A stretch of 64,000 nt of DNA from Psococerastis gibbosa (GCA_963971405.1 OZ020484.1:37904770-37968769), one strand, 5' to 3'; counted from the stretch's first letter, positions 23,286 through 34,682 are shown. The notes: a model not told the origin generated them from the sequence alone. Program-made: numbers and translations.

Positions 23286-24203
23286 TAAGTTCCTGAGAGC
23301 AACAAAGGTTTCCGGTTGCAAGGTATACTGTAATAAGATCAACAAGTACTCGGAGCAGCAGATGGGGTTAGGGGCGGTACGGCTCACGGTATCGGTGGGA
23401 CCGAGTTCTCTCCTCATTAAAAATATATTTAAAATTAATCTAAGGAGATATGATAGGGTCATGACGAAAGGTTAAACGCGCAGCCTCTTCAGGAACCGCT
23501 TACGTCTTATCCATCATTGCAGGAATAATGTCTATGTATACAATGGCCCACACACACCAGGCTTCATCCCATCAAACATACATAGTATATTGTGTGTTTT
23601 AGCTCTCAAAAAGGTTGACCCTTTACTTGCAAGCCAAAAAATTTTCTACTTGCGAGGGAATTTAACAATGTACTGGAATGTGCTGTACTGTACACGTCTT
23701 GTGACCTATAAAACAATGTTTGAGGTGGGACGAGACTTGACCCCAACGTACTGTAAGCCGGCTATTCCACTTGTCAATATTCCGTCAATAATTGTTGAAA
23801 TTTTTGTTTTACTCTATGTCATTGTCCATTTTAACTTTCGCATGTAAAAATTGATCAATGATCATAGAATAAAATCACGCTTCTCAAACAATAACAAACT
23901 AAAATTAAACAATGGCGTCTGATAAATAATTTTAATTAATTTCTTGAGAACAAACGAATTATTTCATAATTTAAATCATCAAATTTCTTGTAGATTATAC
24001 AATTAAAAGAAAGACGGCGGGCTAACATACAACATTTGAAAAATTTGAAACAAAAATCATCAATTATTGAAGACAAGTGGAATAAGGTGTAAAAATATAA
24101 ATGATATTTCCGTATGACATTATCAAAATTGAAGAAAACTTGACAAGTGGAATTATAGCCTAAGCAAAGTAAACTATTAATGTATATATGAGACAATAGG
24201 GGA
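23286..24203. other. no recognisable feature
   Basis: Frames of 73-102 codons occur on both strands without motifs. The tract 23846-23935 (ATTGATCAATGATCATAGAAT, then AAATTAAACAATGGCGTC) is a scrap of the central part of family G. Confidence 0.4.
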
Positions 24204-24583
24204 CAATGGCGGATCCACGGGGGGTCAGCCGCAGGGGCGGGCACAAGGGGGGGGCATAGGGGTCATGACCCCCCCCCCAAATTTTATTGGTAATTGAAAA
24301 AACAATAAACATAACATCTTATTCAGGATTTTGTTAAGTTCTGGTTCTGGCCGCCCTGGTGATGACCCCCCCCCCCCAAAAAAAATATCGCTGTGCCCGC
24401 CCCTGGAGTCAGGAGGGTCATGACCCCCCCCCCCTCTAAATGAGTAAATTCGAAGTAAATTCATAACATACCTAGTAAAAAAAATTGAATAAAACTCAAC
24501 TTTTCAACAAAAAAATTACCTTTTAAACTTATAAAAAACTTGGGACCTCCGCCCCCCTAAATTTTCCTCTGGATCCGCCCTTG
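24204..24583. mobile_element. hAT-like MITE with exact 8-bp TSD, carrying a nested element
   Basis: The ends are CAATGGCGGATCCAC and CTGGATCCGCCCTTG. The duplication ATAGGGGA is exact at 24196-24203 and 24584-24591. The interior has GGGTCATGACCCCCCCC-type sequence. A second element occupies 24232-24405, so the original transposon was about 200 bp. The 79-aa and 102-aa frames are produced by G/C runs in the repeat. Confidence 0.85.
24232..24405. mobile_element. nested MITE with 13-bp TIR
   Basis: The ends are CAGGGGCGGGCAC and its exact reverse complement GTGCCCGCCCCTG. Inside are GGGGGGGGCATAGGGGTCAT and an opposing long C-run. GTCAG occurs close to both ends, but a precise 8-bp duplication cannot be set, perhaps from later mutation. 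The CAGGGGCGG terminus is common among hAT-type elements. Confidence 0.75.
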
Positions 24584-24616
24584 ATAGGGGAGGGGGGACC
24601 CTTATAAGTTAAAAAA

Positions 24617-24895
24617 TCTAATGCCTCATAAATAATCAATCGTACAGCTGTCAAAAATATCAGGACAAACACATGAAATTTTTCTGCGACTTTAATACAT
24701 CATACGTACCTCTTTCAAAACACAAATTAGCCACAATGATTGAATTTGATTTGTACAGAAAACGATTGGTATGGTAGGTCTTAGGAAGAAGTTCAAAAGA
24801 TATGGTGTCGGTGTTACATATAAAAATATGGAGGAGCATTTCTTCTAACTTAACGGACATTTTTGACGTCTCTACGATCAATACTTTCTGTGACA
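24617..24895. mobile_element. TIR MITE, family Q (copy 3)
   Basis: The left arm ATAATCAATCGTACAGCTGT then CAAAAATATCAGG pairs with the right arm GGACATTTTTGACGTCTCTA then CGATCAATA. Inside is GGAGGAGCATTTCTTCTAA, shared with 29210-29222 and 46309-46325 in inverted form. It begins about 30 bp after the end of the hAT element at 24583. Confidence 0.55.
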
Positions 24896-25569
24896 ATCAA
24901 CATTGTTCAAAAAACGCGTCACGGGACACTCCAATTTTCTCTTAAAATACTACCCAATAATAGTGCAAAGGTAATATACAATAGTATTTTCAAAAATCTC
25001 TATTTTATGTTAATATATACATGGAAAGGAGAACATTTTCTGTGTATCAACTGATTTAAATCATGACTTCAAGTCAAGGGGAGGTCATGATTCATGAGTA
25101 AATTTTTAGAAAGCATACATGGAATACAGAGGAGCGATTGTATTATCACTTCATTCTATACCAAACCACTGGCAACCAAAAAAATAAGTTTTCAAATAGT
25201 ACCTGCAACATCGGATTATAAAATACCTCTTCTCGATCGTAAACTCTTAACTGATTATGATATCAGAAGTATTGTGCGCACGCATGGCTCAATATTTGGA
25301 GGTTTGTTTCACTTTAGTGGTGTATAACATGCTACATCTCCAGCTGAGGTTAGTGCCACTACATCTCATCAAACCACACGCAACTACTTAAACTTCGATC
25401 TCTACGACGAATTCTGGCAAATATACTTCTCTTCGAAATTGACTCTTAATTATTTAGGCTCATGTCTTGTTTTTATTTTCTCATTGAATACACACCGAAT
25501 ATGTTTGTGTTGAAAATTGTTTATCAGGGAGTTGATATTCTTTTTTCCTTCTACAATACAATATTAAAT
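24896..25569. other. no recognisable feature
   Basis: AT-rich, with frames of 63-77 codons lacking motifs. A short duplicated phrase (CATGACTTCA..GAGGTCATGATTCATGA) lies near 25062-25098. Confidence 0.4.
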
Positions 25570-25732
25570 TAAATAAATAAATATTGACTTTTTTATTCTA
25601 TTACTAAGCTCAACTAGGAAAGCCCGGGACCGCCTGCTTTACATGCCCTCCGAAGCATGGCCAGAAAATGTGGGACTCGAACCAACAACCATTCGGGTGA
25701 AAGTCGGAGTCTGTACCACTACTCTACATGTC
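25570..25732 (-). mobile_element. SINE family A (copy 3), internally deleted
   Basis: A minus-strand copy with intact tRNA-like head and (TTTA)n tail. It lacks about 45 bp that normally hold AGAGAGGGCTTTATAGCCC and AACTCCGCTAGG. The deletion joins sequence next to TTGAG and GCTTAGTAATAG. Confidence 0.8.
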
Positions 25733-25904
25733 CATATTATCTGATTATGCTGAAACTTTTAAATCGGAGCTTCTATTATATAAATAGACTAGTATACGTT
25801 ACGCACATTCAGTTAATAATTAAGCCTTCTTTCTCTTAAATGCACTGTTAAGTATTTAATATATTGTACTTTCTTTTGCGCTGGTAAGACTACTCCCTCC
25901 CAAC

Positions 25905-26184
25905 CAGGCGCGGATCTAGAATGAGACCAAGGAGAGGGCTAAGATTAAATTTCGAAAAAAATTGAAAAATAGGGCTGAAATATTAGGGTTTTACGCATTT
26001 CCGGAGCAATAATGGTTCCATATTATTGGCAATTAATACAATCGAGTACGAGGGGGGCCCGGGGGTCTCCCCCGGAAGAAAATTTGTGTAAAATAGGACT
26101 GAAATAGTGGGGTTTTACGCATTTGGAGGACCCTAATGGGGGAGGCTATAGCCCCCATAGCCCCCCACCGTAGATCCGCGCCTG
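25905..26184 (-). mobile_element. hAT-like MITE, family C, with exact 8-bp TSD
   Basis: The ends are CAGGCGCGGATCTAGAA and CGTAGATCCGCGCCTG. The duplication CTCCCAAC is exact at 25897-25904 and 26185-26192. The interior repeats the plan of 5461-5737 in the opposite direction, including two GTTTTACGCATTT modules and the GGGCCCGGGGGTCTCCCCCG palindrome. The similarity of the two copies and the exact duplications point to fairly recent movement. Confidence 0.88.
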
Positions 26185-26602
26185 CTCCCAACAAATTACG
26201 CAGGGGAGCCAGCACATTCTTATTTAATCGTTACGGGTTGAAAAACTTGAGGCAGTGATGACTTGGCAAGAGTACGACTTCCCTTTTAAGCGTAGCAGTC
26301 ACAAAAGTCCAAAATGTCATGATGATCGCCAATCCTCGATAGAAGAGACTTTATAATTGAATACTTAGCAAAGAGAAGCAACTATCCTCTACATTTGATT
26401 CGCTACGCAATATATTATGGAACTCCTTCCTCAAGACTATCTCTCTATCAGTTTTTATTTATTTATACAAATCATTAACCATTAACCATAACTGTGGCCA
26501 GTCAGTGTTATTGACGGCCATATACTCTACATTAACATGTAGAGCAATAAATATCTTCTATTTAATTTTTCGTCAGTGATAGCAGTCAGTGATATCAGTC
26601 AA
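26185..26602. other. mostly featureless; family Q scrap
   Basis: AACTGTGGCCAGTCAGTGTT and the following ATTGACGGCCATA at 26488-26522 are an inverted-arm fragment of family Q. Nothing else is visible. Confidence 0.4.
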
Positions 26603-26811
26603 GACATGTAGCGTAGTGGTATGGACTCTGACTTTCACCCGAAAGGTTGTTGGTTCGAGTCCCACACTGGCTATATTTTCCGGCCATGCTTTGGAGGGCA
26701 TGTAAAGCAGGCGGTCCCGGGCCTTCCTAGTTGAGTGTAAGAGAGGGCTTTATAGCCCTAACTCCGCTAGGTTTGGCTTAGTAATAGAACAAAAAGTCCT
26801 TATTTATTAAT
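26603..26811 (+). mobile_element. SINE family A (copy 4), near full length
   Basis: Runs GACATGTAGCGTAGTGGTAT (A-box region), GACTTTCACCCGAAAGG (anticodon-arm-like), GTTGGTTCGAGTCCCAC (B box), GAGGGCATGTAAAGCAGGCG, GAGTGTAAGAGAGGGC with TATAGCCCTAACTCC, to AAGTCCTTATTTATT. The CTTTCAC loop resembles the anticodon loop of tRNA-Glu. It has no coding capacity; transcription by RNA polymerase III would start upstream of the A box. Confidence 0.85.
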
Positions 26812-28536
26812 AGCTCTACCATTACTCTGTGCTACTGCATATCCTGAGAAATGGTTCACACCCGGCTTCTCCACTCTGGTTGTCTCTTAGAGGTAAGGAA
26901 CCAGTATGAAATCACATAAGTTCAACATGTCAATTCTCTTTAATATTGAACTGCAGGTTTTGCAACACTTATAACCCAGCAGTTGCTGCTGCTAATTTTT
27001 ACCACTTGCACTATATTTTTTAATGAAAATCTTTAGTACCCCTGCTGTCCATCCACTGCACCATATGCCCACCTCAGATTCTAATAAAATATATTGGCTG
27101 GAGAATCTTTCTCAGTGAGGCCATCCACTCAGACGAACATGACTTTATCGCACACATGAGGCGATAGTGTCCTCAACCAGGCGGTCTGGCATGAAAATGC
27201 ACCATACCTCTGTCCAATAACGTTACCCTACAAATAAATTACCTTAGGAAACGAGTTTGTCACGCGCTCTCACAGATAATCGTACTTTATCGCACCAGGC
27301 AATGAGCCTGCGAACTTATTTTCTGCGACACGTAAAAGAAACAATGAAAAGATTGCTGCAATTCAAGGGAGAGACATTAAAAAAGTTCAAAAATATATAT
27401 TATGTCATAGGTCTAGAAGTGTGCAATTCGAAAAAAAGTATTTATTTGCTAGAGTAAAAGGTAGTATTATTTGTTACAAAACCGGAGTACAAAACCTCCT
27501 CCAAATTTGCAAAAGGATTTACTACTTTTAATAAACCCAATCAATAATTTCCAGACAGATTAAATAATTAAGAACGTGTAAAATTAGTACCTACTCGTAA
27601 ATAACCGCCAGCAAAGCAAGCTAATGGAAATTAATAAATAAAAGTCCCTTTGCTGCAGCTGCAATTTTCATTAACAAGCTACCGTCCGGCTTTCATTCTC
27701 ACCCCCTACCTCAGTATCGTAAGAGTATCCTAGAGTTCCTGAAAAATAATGTTTTTTATACTGTTGACGACGCACTAGCTAACTTAAAAAATGTAAAATT
27801 GTGAAATTGGTTCATTACGCAATTTCCCTTATACTGTACTGTTGTATGTATACTGGAAATAAAGTTTTATATTATTATTATTATTAAATGGCTAATGCGA
27901 TAAATACCGCCTGGCATCTCTACAATGTTCACTGTACGCATAGTAAAATAAAGGCTGATTCTACCATTTTTAAAAAAATGTTTTATTTATTGTAGTTTAA
28001 TTAAGGCACTATAATATAGAGCCCTAAGTTTAATGTAACAAATCTCCTATATTTTCTTTTTATAACTAAGTTTAGTTTATGGTCAGCAGTAGGATAATCA
28101 GAATTCAGACTGGACCCTAGACTATGAAGAAAAGTGAAGCACTCGAGGGCCATAAGCTACGGGCCAGTTGTTGATAAGGCCGTCCTCGTAGTTGAATTTG
28201 AGTTATAGCGGCCCCCGCTGAGCACAGATTGCACCAATCGGCCCATCCTCGACTTTCAATAATAACGAAGAAATTTATTGATAGCTAGTGCTAAGGGGGC
28301 ATTATGCGCGCAGGACGAAGAACACCGGAGAGAATCTCAAAGATGAGCCACATAGTTTCTCGGCTATGTAAAATAGTATACGACTCGCGCATTCTTGTTT
28401 TTAATACTATCAAGTCAACATATTGGCAAACGGTTTGTTGTAATGGCATCCATAAACATTATATTGATTCCATGGCTAGTTGAGATTGGACATGGCAATA
28501 TGGGAATCAGCAAACTAGAGATAGGACATTCTCTCC
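26812..28536. other. no recognisable feature
   Basis: AT-rich, with an (ATT)n run at 27872-27887 after GGAAATAAAG, which may be the tail of an unrecognised retroposon. No coding motif. Confidence 0.4.
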
Positions 28537-28670
28537 AGCCAAATATTTCTGGGTTCACCCGCCACGTCTTTTCAATGGCTGGTCATAGGAGACGTGGCAG
28601 GTGAGCCCAGAAATTAAAAAAAATATATTTTTGGTGGGAAGCGAATATATCCCATTTCTCCTATTTAGAG
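28537..28670 (+). mobile_element. hairpin-bearing MITE fragment, family H (copy 1)
   Basis: TTTCTGGGTTCACCCGCCAC (from 28546) and AGACGTGGCAGGTGAGCCCA form a ~25-bp imperfect stem. It is followed by AAAATATATTTTTGGTGGGA, AGCGAATATATCCC and ATTTCTCC. The same order of modules occurs at 57526-57660, and a fragment lies at 44527-44575. Confidence 0.55.
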
Positions 28671-28884
28671 ATAAATAAATAAATATTGACTTCTATTGTT
28701 CTATTACTAAGCCAACCTAGCGAAGTTAGGGCTATAAAGTCCTCTCTTACACTCAACTAGGAAGACTCGGGACCACCTGCTTTACATGCCCTCTGAAGCA
28801 TGGCCAAAAAATGTAGCAAGTGTGGGACTCGAACCAACAGCCTTTCAGTGAAAGTTGGAGTCTGTACCACTACTCTACAAGTCC
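28671..28884 (-). mobile_element. SINE family A (copy 5)
   Basis: Complete minus-strand copy with a TAAATAAATAAATA tail and the B box GGTTCGAGTCCCAC. The head has several substitutions, such as CTTTCACTGAAAGG in place of CTTTCACCCGAAAGG. It abuts family H, and its tail lies directly on the element edge. Confidence 0.85.
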
Positions 28885-28998
28885 TGACCCTGAGAGATTT
28901 AAGCAGAACAGCTTGAGTAAGTAGCGAATATTTAAGAGACAAGGGGGGGGGGGGACATTGCGGGTGGTAAATATCAAATTACACAGGGAATATTGATG

Positions 28999-29247
28999 GG
29001 AGGACCATACAAAATGTCACATCCCTTAGAGGAATGTTCGTCTACATTGAGTATGTGGCTGTCATTAACACAGATAGGTCACAGTTAATAAACTTGATTG
29101 TCAAAAACTGGACATTGCGGATGTCATGTTGAAGAAGTTCAAAAACTCTAGCGAATTGGTGTTAGTGACAACCACATTTCCACACACTGTGCCTAAAAAT
29201 TTAGAGGAGCATATATTCTAAGGAATGTGACATTTTTTATAGACCTA
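28999..29247. mobile_element. TIR MITE, family Q (copy 2)
   Basis: The left arm ACAAAATGTCACATCCCTTA then ATGTGGCTGTCATTAACAC pairs with the right arm GTGTTAGTGACAACCACATT then AGGAATGTGACATTTTTT. The two arms cover most of the element. A G-run lies upstream at 28945-28953. Confidence 0.6.
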
Positions 29248-32200
29248 AAGAAACAGTGGTTTCCAGTGAAACTGGATTTAGTTCAAAAAACGTAGAGTCT
29301 GATTGCCTCATATTTAATAATCAATATGAGAAGAAAACAATCTGTACAATTTGCAGTTTAACAACCAAAGAAAATATGTACAGGTGTAAGTTGCTGTAAG
29401 TTTCAACAGTGGAGGAGAGACAAGCCAATCAGTATGCAGGCGCGGCTTTTGAGGGGCTGTAATACCCCCGAAATCCTAGAAATGTCTGCCGAGTTGTAAA
29501 AATTCACTCTTTTAAAATATATGAAAAACCGTTTAGTGAGGTTTTAGAGGTCTTACGAAGCAACAATTTGAATTTTCAGTGGCAAGCCCTCCCCACTGAA
29601 AAATTTTCTAAAACCGCGCCTGTCAGTATAACCACCTACCTATTTTAAAATTTTGAAAAACAAAGCTGCTGTTCTGCAGCGCATGAACGTGCGAGTACAG
29701 GATCGAAGCTCACAAGATGGTGCCTCATTCAGTATGCGAACGGCGTGCGGAGTAAAGCGTCGCTCGCCCAGCTGATGGATTTTCTGTTCCCGAACGCCGT
29801 TTCGTGACCTGCATGCTCAGTCTGTCGCCCTCTCTCGCCATGTTTAGCTTACCTGGCGCCAGGAGAGCTAACAGTGCATTTCCGACAGCCATTTCCCAAT
29901 TTATTTTACTCATTTTTCCTGTTATTTTCTTTTTCTTAATACTCTTTTCTTTTGAGGCTGGAGTTTGATGTACTATCCTTGGTCCAGCAAAGAGTTAGCC
30001 CCCTCTTGTTACCTTTTCAGTCTCATTATAATATTGTAGGTAAGATACTTTATATTGTATTGCAGTCATTAATTGGACAGAATATAACCCAACCCAAATA
30101 ACACTAATTACTCGTTAATTATAGGTAATTTACTGTATTAATAAATTGGTGGCGATATTTTAAAATGATAATATAAATAATTGTAATTAATATATTAATA
30201 AGCAATGTATAGCAATTGGAAATTCAATGCAGTACTATACAATATATTAATAAGAAAATAATATATTAATTTACTATATTAAAAATTAATTGATATTACT
30301 AGTTTGGAAAAAGAAGTGGCGGTTTAATGTTTCAAATAAATGTCTCATTTCAATTAATTACAACTTGCAAATCAATAGATTTATACAACTATGTGTATAT
30401 GGTATATAATTGCATTTTTGTGGTATATAAATGCCATAGAATAATTATTTATAAATGAGGGTACTAGAAGCAAAAGGTTCCAGTTCCACTTAACTAAATT
30501 TTTCAGGAGAGACCAAAAACAGTAGGTTAGGGGATAGCGTACTTAGGAATCTGATTCTTTCACTCTACATTTTAACAGTTAGGAAGTCCCATTTTGCTCC
30601 TAACAACACTGTCACTTTGTAGCCCTTTACTAGACAATTCCGACGATACCAATAACTCAATATCGCAAAAAATTGGAACTGGAACCTTTTGCTTTTAGTA
30701 TCATCAAATGCAGTATACCCGACCACGATATGATGACATTTGGAACACTTCATAAAAACGAATAAACTCGTTGTTCCACTTATTACTATTATTATTTTAT
30801 TACAAAGTGCTCGAAATGCCATCCTATCGCGGTCGGGCAGCATAATTGCTCAACATAGTAGAGCCAACAATGAAAGATTTTTATCAACAGCCGGATTGCA
30901 GTAACATAGCTGAATTAATGGATTTAAATGCAGTAAATTTGGAAAGACAAAAGGCAAGGCAAAACCCTCATTTTAAAAAAAATATAAAATATGATAAAAT
31001 ACAAAACTAAATAAAAAGATAAGATATAAAACAATATCGACAAGATAACAAGACGACAATCGACGGTCTCTAATAAACCGACAGTATTGCAAAGCAAGGC
31101 AATTAGATAGGCAAAGAAAGCCGCAGCTTTTATCGGGGTCTGGCATCGACTAAATGAGAGGGAAGAAACACAAGTGATTGGAGACCACTCCGACATTATG
31201 CTAATCTAAAGAATTAAGGACAATTGAATTGAAGAGCGCAAAAAGAAGAATTCGATTACGGGTGTGGGTGGTGGAAGGAAACCCCCGGTGGAGTCACCTT
31301 AACGGCGAATAAAAGAAATTCGCTGCCGGTTAAAAGATCTTTTGCTGCGAGTTCTATTGAGCATTTGAACAAGTTGCCACGGTTGTCACCCACCATCTAA
31401 ATAACTTCCATCTCCTAGAGCTTTTACATTGTTTGGGGAGGAAGGGAGTAGAAGCATTTAATAAATACGATTCAGCACATTTTCACTATAGGAGGCACGA
31501 TGAATTCTCTCTGCTGTGTAGTTGTTGAGTGTTGCTTACTGATGCATATTTTTGTGGATCATAAGGTTTAATCACATCAGTGGCAGATACAGTATATATC
31601 AGAGCATATTTTAAGGAAGCCCCATTGGGGCAAGCGTGCTCCCCAGTGAGGTGATTTTGCCCCCTACTTTTGGGCATATTGCCCCACACAAATTGGGCAC
31701 AAACTTCAAGTTCCAAGACTAACAAAACTAGAAATGAGAAAAAAGAAAAAAAATAGTCAAAAGTTACATTTATTTTTATTATTTATTATTTATGGCGCCA
31801 ATTTTGTTTTTAACGTGACCTAAGAACTTATTTATGGAGAGAGGGTGGATACAAGTGAAATTAACACTATATAGGATTTCAGTGTATGCCACCCAGTCAA
31901 CATTTATTAAAATATGCTCTGGTATATATACTACTGATATACCTCTTATATTATTGTAAAACTGCTTTGATTTGAAGGAAATAAATTGTTTACTTTTTAC
32001 TTTATATATTGTAACTTTTTTTTTTTGGGGGGGGGGCAGCCAAGACCAGATCACCTATTGCTATCAACTTCTTGCCGCTGGTAGAGGCTCAAAGAGACGT
32101 AATTTTACCAATCAAAGCTCTCTCACTGTTGACCCGAGCTTCTGATGATGATCCGACAAATTATGCATTGCAACAACTCACACTTTTTATTTGTTTATAT

Positions 32201-32273
32201 TTATTTATTTTTATTTTTTAATTTCGTCATCCCATTTTCCCTGTGCGCCCCCCCCCCTCCCCCATATACGGTA
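29248..32273. other. about 3 kb without a supported gene
   Basis: A GC-richer patch at 29725-29913 is open on the minus strand for 62 codons (MSKINWEMAVGNALLALL..) and sits at the end of a TTTTCTT tract; a first exon is conceivable but unsupported. The stretch 30050-30330 is extremely AT-rich. ATTGGGGCAAGCGTG at 31625-31639 and a G-run at 32026-32035 resemble fragments of G-rich MITEs. Confidence 0.4.
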
Positions 32274-32512
32274 CTGACTCACATGACACATATAATCCAC
32301 CCAAAATGAGAAGAGTATGGACATAGTATGTTTTGATCCTGTGCCACACTATAAAAATATTCTTTGCACCATTTTGTGGTACCTTGTTGCATTGGATGCA
32401 AGGCATAACAAAAATTGTGCAAAGAATATTTTTACAGCGCTGCACAGGATCAAAACATTCCATATCCATACTTTTCTCATTTTGTGTGGACTATACCTGT
32501 TGTGTTACTAGG
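32274..32512. mobile_element. fold-back element, ~105-bp arms
   Basis: The left arm includes AAAATGAGAAGAGTATGGAC, TGTTTTGATCCTGTG and TAAAAATATTCTTTGCACC. The right arm is its reverse complement (GTGCAAAGAATATTTTTACA, CAGGATCAAAACATTCC, CATACTTTTCTCATTTT), with about 20 nt of loop. Frames on opposite strands here encode near-identical peptides purely because of the palindrome. There are no other copies in the window. Confidence 0.75.
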
Positions 32513-33704
32513 GTCGGGGGAGTAGAAAAATGAATAACAAAGTAAATAAACAAGAAATTCACAATTTATTTTCACTTTTTATTAATTTCTTATTTCGCTA
32601 TCTTTGTACTACTCGTACTTCGTCAGTCATAGGTACTCCTATAAAATTAGTGATTAGTGATAGTTTATGATGTTTTTTTATGAATGTATTAATCTATTTT
32701 ATTTAATACTTAGTCCAGTAGGAAGTACACTATCCAGGCCGGTCATAAAAAATTTATCCCACTGCTGAAAATGTATAATTTTCAACTCAAGGGGAAAATT
32801 GCTCATTTAAGACCTGTTATCTCCTTCGCTAACAAAATATTAGGACAAGATGAAAAAAAGTATTAATCAAAAAATAAACGTGTTACTCGCCACGGTATTA
32901 TATAAATTTCTTCAAACCCAAATTTAAATTTTCATCGTCAAAATTGTAAATAGGAATAGTTGTATTGTTTTTGTTGGAATGGACCGGTTTTTATAAATGT
33001 TTTTCGAAGATTTCAATCTTGTTCGATTTTCTTCGGTTTCTCGTCGAGTGAACAATGGCGTAGACGGACTGCGGTTGACCACAAGGTTCCCAGCCGTGTG
33101 CTTCTGCCTTCCCCATGGGAACCTCACGTCCTTAAACACGCTACCTACTGTAACTCCTTGCAATATATGTTCATGACGTCACTGCAACATTCTGCAAGTG
33201 TTTTTGTTACCAACAGGTGGGCAAGATGGGCATCCGCAGTTCAGTCAAACAACGATTCGACAGTTGATCGAGATTAAGCGGGAGGTTCTCGCCATAAGCC
33301 AAACATAGTCAAATACTGAAAATTTAAGCTAGTATGATCGCCAGGGCAAGTGCGCAGAACATCTGCACCAGTGATTCTGTTGTCAACCCTATCTGTTGAA
33401 TTGTTCATTTGTTTTTCATTTTCCAATATTTTTTGGAAGCATGTCGCCGCTTGTCCATTGTCGCTTGGTAGCCGATGTGGGTTGAAATAGGCCACTTGAC
33501 AATTTTTGAAAACCTATATTAATGCATTAGTAGATTTATTTTAAATCCCTTAAAATTATTTTTTTATAAGCGTTATTTACAAGTAGCAGGTGGGGGGAAA
33601 ACAAATTTTTCCCCATCAATTTAAGTTTGATGGTTAAAAGGGGGGTCTCGTGACTGCAGAATGTGACGTCATTTGTGATGCCGGGGAGTAGCCGCCAGTT
33701 AGGC
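32513..33704. other. no confirmed feature; degenerate SINE F scrap
   Basis: CGCCGCTTGTCCATTGTCGC with GTAGCCGATGTGGGTTGA at 33446-33485 is a weathered piece of family F. The frame at 32960-33277 (105 codons) has no motif. Confidence 0.4.
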
Positions 33705-33887
33705 TGTTGGTTCGAGTCACACATCACTTGCTACATTTTCTGACCATGCTTCGGAGGGCATGCAAAGCAGGCGGTCCCGGGTCTTCCTAGTTGAGTGTAA
33801 GAGAGGGCTTTATAGCCCCAACTCCGCTAGGTTGGCTTAGTAATAGAACAAAAGAGTCAATATTTATTTATTTATTTATTTATTTAG
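33705..33887 (+). mobile_element. SINE family A (copy 6), 5'-truncated
   Basis: Begins within the B-box region (CTGTTGGTTCGAGTC) and runs to a seven-unit TTTA tail at 33859-33887. A LINE-like tail starts at the very next base. Confidence 0.8.
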
Positions 33888-34096
33888 GGAACTACTACCA
33901 GTTGTATTGGCAGTTATGTCAATGTCTGCTTCCAAGGGGAAGGGAATGCCGATCACTTATTCAGCTGCACTGACGTTGAGGTAGAAAACCGAAATACGAC
34001 ACAGGAGGGATTGACCCAGCTCTACTACGCGGCAAGGCGTCAAATGGCCTACCAGCCAAGGACGAGCGTTGGCTGAAGAAGAAGAAGAAGAACAAG
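33888..34096 (+). mobile_element. LINE-like 3' tail fragment, family J (copy 2)
   Basis: An open stretch reads FSCTDVEVENRNTTQEG, then LTQLYYAARRQMAYQPRT, then SVG and a stop, followed by AGAAGAAGAAGAAGAAC. The homologous copy at 5078-5206 does not keep this frame, so coding is uncertain. The purine-triplet tail and 5' truncation suggest a LINE or a SINE that shares its tail. Confidence 0.5.
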
Positions 34097-34182
34097 ACTT
34101 CGATGTGACGACTTTTTCTTGTCACCAATGTCTACTGGCCTTTTCGTCCAAGACGAATTCCACAGTTTAAAATAGCACCTTA

Positions 34183-34677
34183 TCTAAATATATATATTTC
34201 GACTGTCCGTGTGTATGTTCCGGGCCTCCTCTCCAACGACTGGACCGATTATGATGAATATTTTTGTGTGTGTTCAAGGAGATTCGAGGATGGTTTAGAT
34301 AAACACTTTCGTCCACTGGAGAATGTTTTTATAATTTGATTTTGGAATATTTTACATTGGTGCGTGTACATGGCTGCTGGTACTGCTGACATCAACCGAC
34401 ATCTAGCGGCAGACTGCGCTACATTTAGTTTTCATGTTTATCCCGACAGTTGGCGCTACCATCGCCAACCGACATCAACCAACATCTAGCGGCAGACTGC
34501 GCTACTATTAATTTCCGTTTATCTCGACAGTTGGTACGGCGTGTGTGTTGTGTGTGACCACAATTAATTTACATGAACAGTGACTGCGAGGCCGTAGGCC
34601 GAGCTGCCGCCTGATTTACATGAGCAGTGACCGCGAGGCCGAAGGGAAATCCCGTGCATATATATTTTATAATTAGG
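34183..34677 (+). mobile_element. possible Helitron-like non-autonomous element
   Basis: Starts TCTAAATATATATATTTCGA then CTGTCCGTGTGTATGTTC, with CGACTGGACCGATTATGATG. I know this type of opening from arthropod Helitron-related repeats. Inside are two ~83-bp tandem units (34388 and 34471, each with CATCTAGCGGCAGACTGCGC) and two ~47-bp units with TTTACATGA.CAGTGACxGCG (34568 and 34615). It ends AAATCCCGTGCATATATA. A canonical CTRR end with a 3' hairpin was not found, so the class is uncertain. Confidence 0.45.
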
Positions 34678-34682
34678 TAGGT

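Noticed and set aside
24225..24464. A 79-codon frame with GGGG-rich peptide
   Set aside because: Its codons come from G/C homopolymers of two nested MITEs.
32227..32533. Three overlapping 64-80-codon frames on both strands with similar peptides
   Set aside because: They are generated by the palindrome at 32274-32512 and are not independent genes.
33971..34076. Open stretch FSCTDVEVENRN.. as a host exon
   Set aside because: The same sequence occurs as a dispersed repeat at 5078-5206 with a broken frame, and it ends in a GAA-triplet tail.
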